This document shows positions 14,420-18,656 of a DNA stretch of 18,656 bases, in pieces. Position 1 is the stretch's first letter, and each line of letters begins with the position of its first letter. Below the pieces are notes generated by a model. The model saw only the letters and a list, made by a program, of their open reading frames with translations, made no database searches and was not told the origin of the DNA. The position numbers and the translations under genes were made by a program. The stretch spans positions 1 to 18,656 of the forward strand of contig JAFGXK010000276.1 of NCBI GenBank assembly GCA_016936695.1, in the 5' to 3' direction. The stretch is from Bacteroidales bacterium. Its GTDB lineage: Bacteria; Bacteroidota; Bacteroidia; Bacteroidales; VadinHA17.

Positions 14420-15691
14420 ATGAAGCCTCAGAAAATAAGACTTGTAGACGGCAAACCGGAGGTTCCTGATAATCCTGTAATTCCCTTTATTGAGGGAGAC
14501 GGAACCGGGCCTGACATATGGAATGCTTCGGTGCGGGTTTTTGATGCTGCCGTTACTAAAGCCTATAATGGACGCAGAAAGATTGAATGGAAGGAGGTCC
14601 TTGCAGGGGAGAAGGCTTTCAATCTGACAGGTCAGTGGCTGCCTGCGGAAACACTTGATAGTTTCAGGGAGTATATGGTCGGGATCAAAGGACCGCTCAC
14701 CACTCCGGTTGGAGGCGGTATGCGTTCTCTTAACGTGGCACTCAGGCAGGAACTCGATTTGTACGTCTGTTATCGTCCGGTAAGGTATTTCAAAGGAGTT
14801 CCGAGCCCGGTAAAGAATCCCGAAAAGGTGGATATGCATATTTTCAGGGAAAACTCGGAGGACATCTACGCGGGCATCGAATATATGAATGGTGATGAGA
14901 AGACTGAGCGACTCAGGAGGTTTTTGATAGATGAACTGGGTGTAAGGTCCATCCGATTTCCGGAAACATCATCCATTGGCATCAAGCCCGTTTCGCTTGA
15001 GGGAACGGAGCGTCTTGTGAGGCAGGCGCTAAGGTTTGCTGTTGAAAGGAAGCTTCCCTCGGTTACAATTGTACACAAGGGAAACATAATGAAATATACC
15101 GAAGGGTCATTCATGAAGTGGGGTTATGCACTGGCTGAAAGGGAGTTCGGTGATTATGTATTCACCTGGAACCAGTATAGGGCTGTTTCGGAAAAGGAGG
15201 GAGAAGATAAAGCAAATGAACTTATGGCAGAAGCAGAATCGAAAGGGAAAATCATAATCAAGGATATAATAGCTGATGCATTTCTTCAGCAGATACTTAC
15301 CAGGCCATCTGAATACTCGGTCATTGCCACGTTGAACCTCAACGGGGATTATATATCCGATGCACTGGCTGCGATAGTCGGGGGAATAGGCATTGCTCCG
15401 GGAGGGAACATCAATTACGAAACCGGTCATGCAGTTTTTGAAGCAACTCACGGGACCGCCCCGAAATATGCCGGCCAGGATAAGGTCAATCCGGGATCGG
15501 TGATCCTGTCGGGTGCCCTTATGTTCGATTATCTCGGCTGGAGTGAAGCATCTGATTGTATCTATAAAGGTCTGGAAAATACCATCCTGGAAAGGAAGGT
15601 TACCTACGATTTTCATCGCCAGATGGACGATGCCCATCTCCTGAAGACATCTGAATTCGGTGATGCATTGATTGACAATATTAACACATAA
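14420..15691 (+). CDS. icd: Isocitrate dehydrogenase, NADP-dependent (E. coli Icd type)
   Basis: Icd oxidatively decarboxylates isocitrate to 2-oxoglutarate. The 423-residue protein aligns throughout with the homodimeric E. coli type. Substrate-binding residues are in RSLNVALRQ (R102, S103, N105, R109) and VCYRPVRYF (R119). FRENSEDIYAGIEY, HKGNIMKYTEGSF and the metal-binding aspartates around DIIADAFLQQ follow. Coenzyme determinants corresponding to E. coli Lys344, Tyr345, Tyr391 and Arg395 are kept (GTAPKYAGQDK and VTYDFHRQMDDA), which indicates NADP rather than NAD. Ser103 corresponds to the E. coli phosphorylation site (Ser113), but no AceK kinase is in the window. It starts 4 bp after acn and ends 18 bp before gltA. 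NADPH produced here could serve ProA and glutamate synthesis. Confidence 0.96.
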   Translation: MKPQKIRLVDGKPEVPDNPVIPFIEGDGTGPDIWNASVRVFDAAVTKAYNGRRKIEWKEVLAGEKAFNLTGQWLPAETLDSFREYMVGIKGPLTTPVGGGMRSLNVALRQELDLYVCYRPVRYFKGVPSPVKNPEKVDMHIFRENSEDIYAGIEYMNGDEKTERLRRFLIDELGVRSIRFPETSSIGIKPVSLEGTERLVRQALRFAVERKLPSVTIVHKGNIMKYTEGSFMKWGYALAEREFGDYVFTWNQYRAVSEKEGEDKANELMAEAESKGKIIIKDIIADAFLQQILTRPSEYSVIATLNLNGDYISDALAAIVGGIGIAPGGNINYETGHAVFEATHGTAPKYAGQDKVNPGSVILSGALMFDYLGWSEASDCIYKGLENTILERKVTYDFHRQMDDAHLLKTSEFGDALIDNINT

Positions 15692-15709
15692 TCAAATAAG
15701 CCGGTAATA

Positions 15710-17083
15710 ATGGAAGAGAACCACATCATTTCAAAGCTGGAAAAACCCGTAAAAAGATCCTGCGACATCGACAGCTCAGAGTATGAGAAATATGATGTCA
15801 AAAGGGGTTTGCGAAATGCCGACGGAACTGGTGTTCTGGTAGGTCTGACGAACATAGGTGATGTAGTCGGTTACAGGAAAGAGGAAGGGGAAGTCATTCC
15901 CATGCCTGGAAAGTTATATTACAGAGGAATTGATCTGGAAGATATCACTGACGGATTTCAGAAGGAAGCCAGGCACGGGTTTGATGAGACGGTATTTCTT
16001 CTTCTTACCGGTTATCTGCCATCGTCTGACGAACTAAAGGAGTTCACAGCGTATATGGCATCACTGAGGGCTCTTCCTGACGATTTTGTAAAAGACATGA
16101 TACTCTCGATGAAGGGAAAGGATGTTTTGAATATCCTGGCCCGATCGGTTCTGGGACTCTATATACTCGATGATAAGCCTGACGACATTTCTCTAAACAA
16201 CATGATAAGGCAATCATTGAATATAATTGCCAAATTTCCCACAATAGTTGCCTATTCTTATCAGGCGCTCAGGCACCTTTACAAGGGAAAGACGCTGTCG
16301 ATACGTCATCCTAAACCGGGGCTCACCACTGCACAGAACTTCCTGCACCTTATCAAAGGCAGCAGCAGGGGGTATACGAAACTTGAGGCTGATCTTCTTG
16401 ATCTGATGTTTGTGCTTCACGCCGAACACGGAGGCGGAAACAACTCTACATTCACCATGAGAGTTACGAGTTCGTCGGAGACGGATATCTACTCGTCGGT
16501 TACATCGGCTATAGGATCGCTGAAAGGGCCTTTGCACGGCGGGGCCAATGTGAGGGTTCTCGATATGATGGAGAATATAAAAGAGAATGTCAAGGATTGG
16601 AAAGATGAAGAGGAGGTGGAGAATTATCTTCTGAAGATATTAAATAAGCAGGCGAATGATTTTTCAGGGAAGATATATGGAGTCGGTCATGCTGTATATA
16701 CTCTTTCCGATCCGAGAGCAATAATACTTAAGAAAAAGGCAAGGGAACTGGCAATTGAAAAAGGGCGTCTTGAGGAGTTTGAGCTTTATTCGCTGGTGGA
16801 AAAAATCACTCCTGAGGTTTTCAGGGTGTTTAAGGGTGAGAAGACTGCCAAGACGCTATGTATCAATGTTGACTTTTATTCAGGCTTTGTCTATTCATGT
16901 CTCGAGATTTCGAAGGAGCTGTATACCCCGCTCTTTGCAGTAGCAAGGGTTTCGGGATGGTGTACACACAGGATCGAGGAGCTTACCTATTCAGCGAAAA
17001 GGATTATAAGGCCGGCATTCAAAAATGTCTACCAGAAGAGTGATTACATCCCTCTCAGCAGCAGAAATTCACCAGTGAAATAA
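15710..17083 (+). CDS. gltA: Citrate synthase
   Basis: Citrate synthase condenses acetyl-CoA and oxaloacetate to citrate. The 457 residues belong to the Bacteroidota/Firmicutes-like branch. Catalytic residues are H276 (GPLHGGAN), H327 (GVGHAVYTLSDPRA) and D388 (CINVDFYSG). HAEHGGGNNSTFTMR (about 237-251) is also conserved. The sequence has HAVYTLSDPRA where the E. coli-type enzyme has HRVY...DPRA, which is normal for this branch. An N-terminal extension of about 40 residues precedes the citrate-synthase core (LVGLTNIGDVVGY). It is the last gene of the proB-proA-acn-icd-gltA run. The next gene converges from the other strand after 29 bp, and no obvious terminator hairpin is seen in that gap. 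Confidence 0.95.
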   Translation: MEENHIISKLEKPVKRSCDIDSSEYEKYDVKRGLRNADGTGVLVGLTNIGDVVGYRKEEGEVIPMPGKLYYRGIDLEDITDGFQKEARHGFDETVFLLLTGYLPSSDELKEFTAYMASLRALPDDFVKDMILSMKGKDVLNILARSVLGLYILDDKPDDISLNNMIRQSLNIIAKFPTIVAYSYQALRHLYKGKTLSIRHPKPGLTTAQNFLHLIKGSSRGYTKLEADLLDLMFVLHAEHGGGNNSTFTMRVTSSSETDIYSSVTSAIGSLKGPLHGGANVRVLDMMENIKENVKDWKDEEEVENYLLKILNKQANDFSGKIYGVGHAVYTLSDPRAIILKKKARELAIEKGRLEEFELYSLVEKITPEVFRVFKGEKTAKTLCINVDFYSGFVYSCLEISKELYTPLFAVARVSGWCTHRIEELTYSAKRIIRPAFKNVYQKSDYIPLSSRNSPVK

Positions 17084-17112
17084 TTTTTTAAAGCAGCCTT
17101 TCAGTGGTTCAG

Positions 17113-18656
17113 CTATTGTTCAAAGCTGAATTTGTGGGTTTCATTCTTTTTTTCAGCTCCCCTGAAGATTGTAGCAGCAGTGACATACACCTTTGTACCT
17201 GCGGACTCGTTCCGCTTTTCGCCCTTGACAACCAGTTTAACTGTATGGTCCCCCGGCTGAAGGTTTACCGCATGCCAGATGCTTTCCGTATGCTGTTGTC
17301 CGGCATAATTATAATAAGTGTCGATAGTGCGGTGCAGCTCTCCGTCAAGGAAGACGTCCGCCCTGCCGCCGTCGCGATACCAGTTTCCTTCGAGTGAGAT
17401 GCCTGTTCCGGAAAATTCAATAGTAAGTTCATCACCGGAGTTCCCGGATACCATCGCCTGGCCAGGCAGCTGATCACTCCCTCCTGATGTTGCCCCGTGA
17501 ATTTCCCACTTCCCCTTGAATTTCCATTCCGTTTTGTCAAACACTGATATTTTTCTGTCGAAGACGAGATCAGGAAAGGATATTTCCACTTGCGGGGCAG
17601 ATGGTTCTTCTATTTTTATAAGTATCCTGTTTCCGCTTGTCTTCCCTCCTGACCGGCCGATAAGGTCCAGGGCATATTTGTGTGAGGATTCGACTGCTGT
17701 GTTGAAAGTATAGGATGTATGGATGAAGATTGAATCGGCGATTGCCTTTATCCCATCCTGCATTTCGACCGGTAGTCCGCTGAATCCGTTTATGACACCC
17801 AGCACTGCCATCGCATTTGAGGGATTGCAGTCGGAATCCTGACCGCAGCGGGTTGATATCTCGAGTGTCCTGAGAGGATCCCCATCGCCGTACAGCAGTC
17901 CCATGACTATATATGCGCCGTTGAGCTTAGCATCGATATTGAAAGGAGATCCTGCGCCGCAAATATCGACATCGCCCCATTTTCCCTCAAGCTGCATCCA
18001 AGCAGCGCGCCAGTCGGAAGGATATTGTCTGTGGAGTACAATCACATCGCTGATTGCCTTGTGATAGTCGCTTTCAGGAGGTATGGAGAGAAGGGCTTTT
18101 TCGACTATAAGTCTGATGTCTGTTTCAAGGAATGCTTCCGAATAGAGGGCAGCAACGAAGATTCCACCATAGACACCATCGCCGTAATTCATAATTCGTC
18201 CAATCCTGTCGGCTATTTTCGAAGCAGTAGCGGGCATCCCCGGGCACATGAAGCCGATATAGTCCGATTCTATCTGAAAATCAATGTCATCGGCATGGAT
18301 ATTAAATTCAGGGCTTCCCGACAGGGGGGCAAAAATACTGTCGTGGTAGTTTTTTCTGGCCTGCATGTTGGCATGCCACAAAGGGAATCCTGCAAGTGCA
18401 AACATCTCCTGGAACTTTTTTGCAGGAGCATCCATGCCGTATTTGTCCATGGCCATTAGAAATGAGAGCTGGACGTAGATGTCATCCTGCCAGAGGCTTC
18501 CCCTTATATCGGATGGTTTCCATTTTATTGAATCCTCATAGGTGCGACCCTGAGCCCTGAACTCCGTAGGTGCTCCATAGGTGACACCTATCATTTTTCC
18601 TGCCCAGCCGCCGGCGATCTTGTCTTTAAGAACATCTGATTTTACCGGAGTTAAAT
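17113..18656 (-). CDS. ADP-ribosylglycohydrolase-fold protein with C-terminal beta-sandwich (5' truncated)
   Basis: The frame is open to the right edge of the window. An internal ATG exists at 18594, but codons upstream read LKDKIAGGWAGK-MIGVTYG, the conserved start of the ADP-ribosylglycohydrolase (PF03747) fold, so the true start lies beyond 18656. About 513 residues are visible. Dinuclear-metal ligands expected of the fold are recognisable: WQDDIYVQL (the DDT-like motif, residues 36-38 after the internal Met) and CGQDSDCNPSNAMAVLG (the GxDxD motif, 250-265). Residues from about 335 to 480 form a separate beta-rich region, including IEFSGTGISLEGNWYRDGG and DVFLDGELHRTID, resembling a carbohydrate-binding galactose-binding-like sandwich. 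Relatives with this layout occur among glycan-degradation genes of Bacteroidota. ADP-ribose activity is not assured, and a glycan or glycoside role is equally possible. It converges on gltA, 29 bp apart. Confidence 0.85.
   Translation of the reverse strand, partial: LTPVKSDVLKDKIAGGWAGKMIGVTYGAPTEFRAQGRTYEDSIKWKPSDIRGSLWQDDIYVQLSFLMAMDKYGMDAPAKKFQEMFALAGFPLWHANMQARKNYHDSIFAPLSGSPEFNIHADDIDFQIESDYIGFMCPGMPATASKIADRIGRIMNYGDGVYGGIFVAALYSEAFLETDIRLIVEKALLSIPPESDYHKAISDVIVLHRQYPSDWRAAWMQLEGKWGDVDICGAGSPFNIDAKLNGAYIVMGLLYGDGDPLRTLEISTRCGQDSDCNPSNAMAVLGVINGFSGLPVEMQDGIKAIADSIFIHTSYTFNTAVESSHKYALDLIGRSGGKTSGNRILIKIEEPSAPQVEISFPDLVFDRKISVFDKTEWKFKGKWEIHGATSGGSDQLPGQAMVSGNSGDELTIEFSGTGISLEGNWYRDGGRADVFLDGELHRTIDTYYNYAGQQHTESIWHAVNLQPGDHTVKLVVKGEKRNESAGTKVYVTAATIFRGAEKKNETHKFSFEQ

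Noticed and set aside
14369..14839. 156-codon - strand reading frame across the acn/icd junction
   Set aside because: It overlaps two certain genes on the other strand and shows no domain.
15107..15637. 176-codon - strand reading frame opposite icd
   Set aside because: It is a shadow of a highly conserved metabolic gene, with no independent protein features.
17125..17158. Inverted repeat AGCTGAA...TTCAGCT as a terminator for gltA
   Set aside because: It lies inside the coding region of the opposing gene, has a long loop of about 20 bases, and is not followed by a T run.
1..18656. tRNA, rRNA, insertion sequence or prophage genes
   Set aside because: No tRNA cloverleaf, rRNA segment, transposase or phage protein was recognised; almost all sequence is accounted for by the listed genes.

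Overview
The window looks like chromosomal DNA of a Bacteroidota bacterium, probably an environmental or marine polysaccharide degrader of the Bacteroidales/Marinilabiliales kind. The evidence is several sulfatases whose active-site residue is serine, exported lipoproteins, a Tat-signal TIM-barrel protein, the Bacteroidota/Firmicutes-type citrate synthase (GHAVYTLSDPRA motif), the almost complete lack of Shine-Dalgarno sequences, and a TAnnTTTG-type -7 element before proB. The genus cannot be fixed from the sequence alone.

Bases 1-9460 are a catabolic region for a sulfated or otherwise decorated polysaccharide. On the + strand lie the 3' end of a sulfatase with an extra C-terminal beta domain, a complete Ser-type sulfatase that starts inside the stop codon of the first, and a Tat-exported sugar isomerase/epimerase-like TIM barrel. 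A convergent intergenic region with three 81-bp palindromic tandem repeats follows, then a third sulfatase on the - strand. After a divergent AT-rich gap come two + strand clan-A-like glycosidase genes; the second is preceded by a perfect 21-bp tandem duplication. A - strand DUF5060/TIM-barrel lipoprotein overlaps the second of these tail to tail by 12 bp. No SusC/SusD pair, regulator or sulfatase-maturing enzyme is present, so this is probably the flank of a larger polysaccharide-utilization locus. Taken together, the genes would remove sulfate and cleave glycosidic bonds outside the cytoplasm; the substrate cannot be read from the sequence.

Bases 9749-17083 are a tight five-gene + strand run, proB-proA-acn-icd-gltA. 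It encodes glutamate 5-kinase and glutamyl-phosphate reductase (glutamate to proline precursor), and aconitase, NADP-type isocitrate dehydrogenase and citrate synthase (acetyl-CoA plus oxaloacetate to 2-oxoglutarate). It reads as one glutamate-family biosynthesis unit driven from a promoter near 9703. proB has no ATG or GTG available and must start at TTG.

Bases 17113-18656 hold, on the - strand, an ADP-ribosylglycohydrolase-fold protein with a C-terminal beta-sandwich. Its 5' end lies beyond the window. It converges on gltA and marks the return of accessory or catabolic genes.
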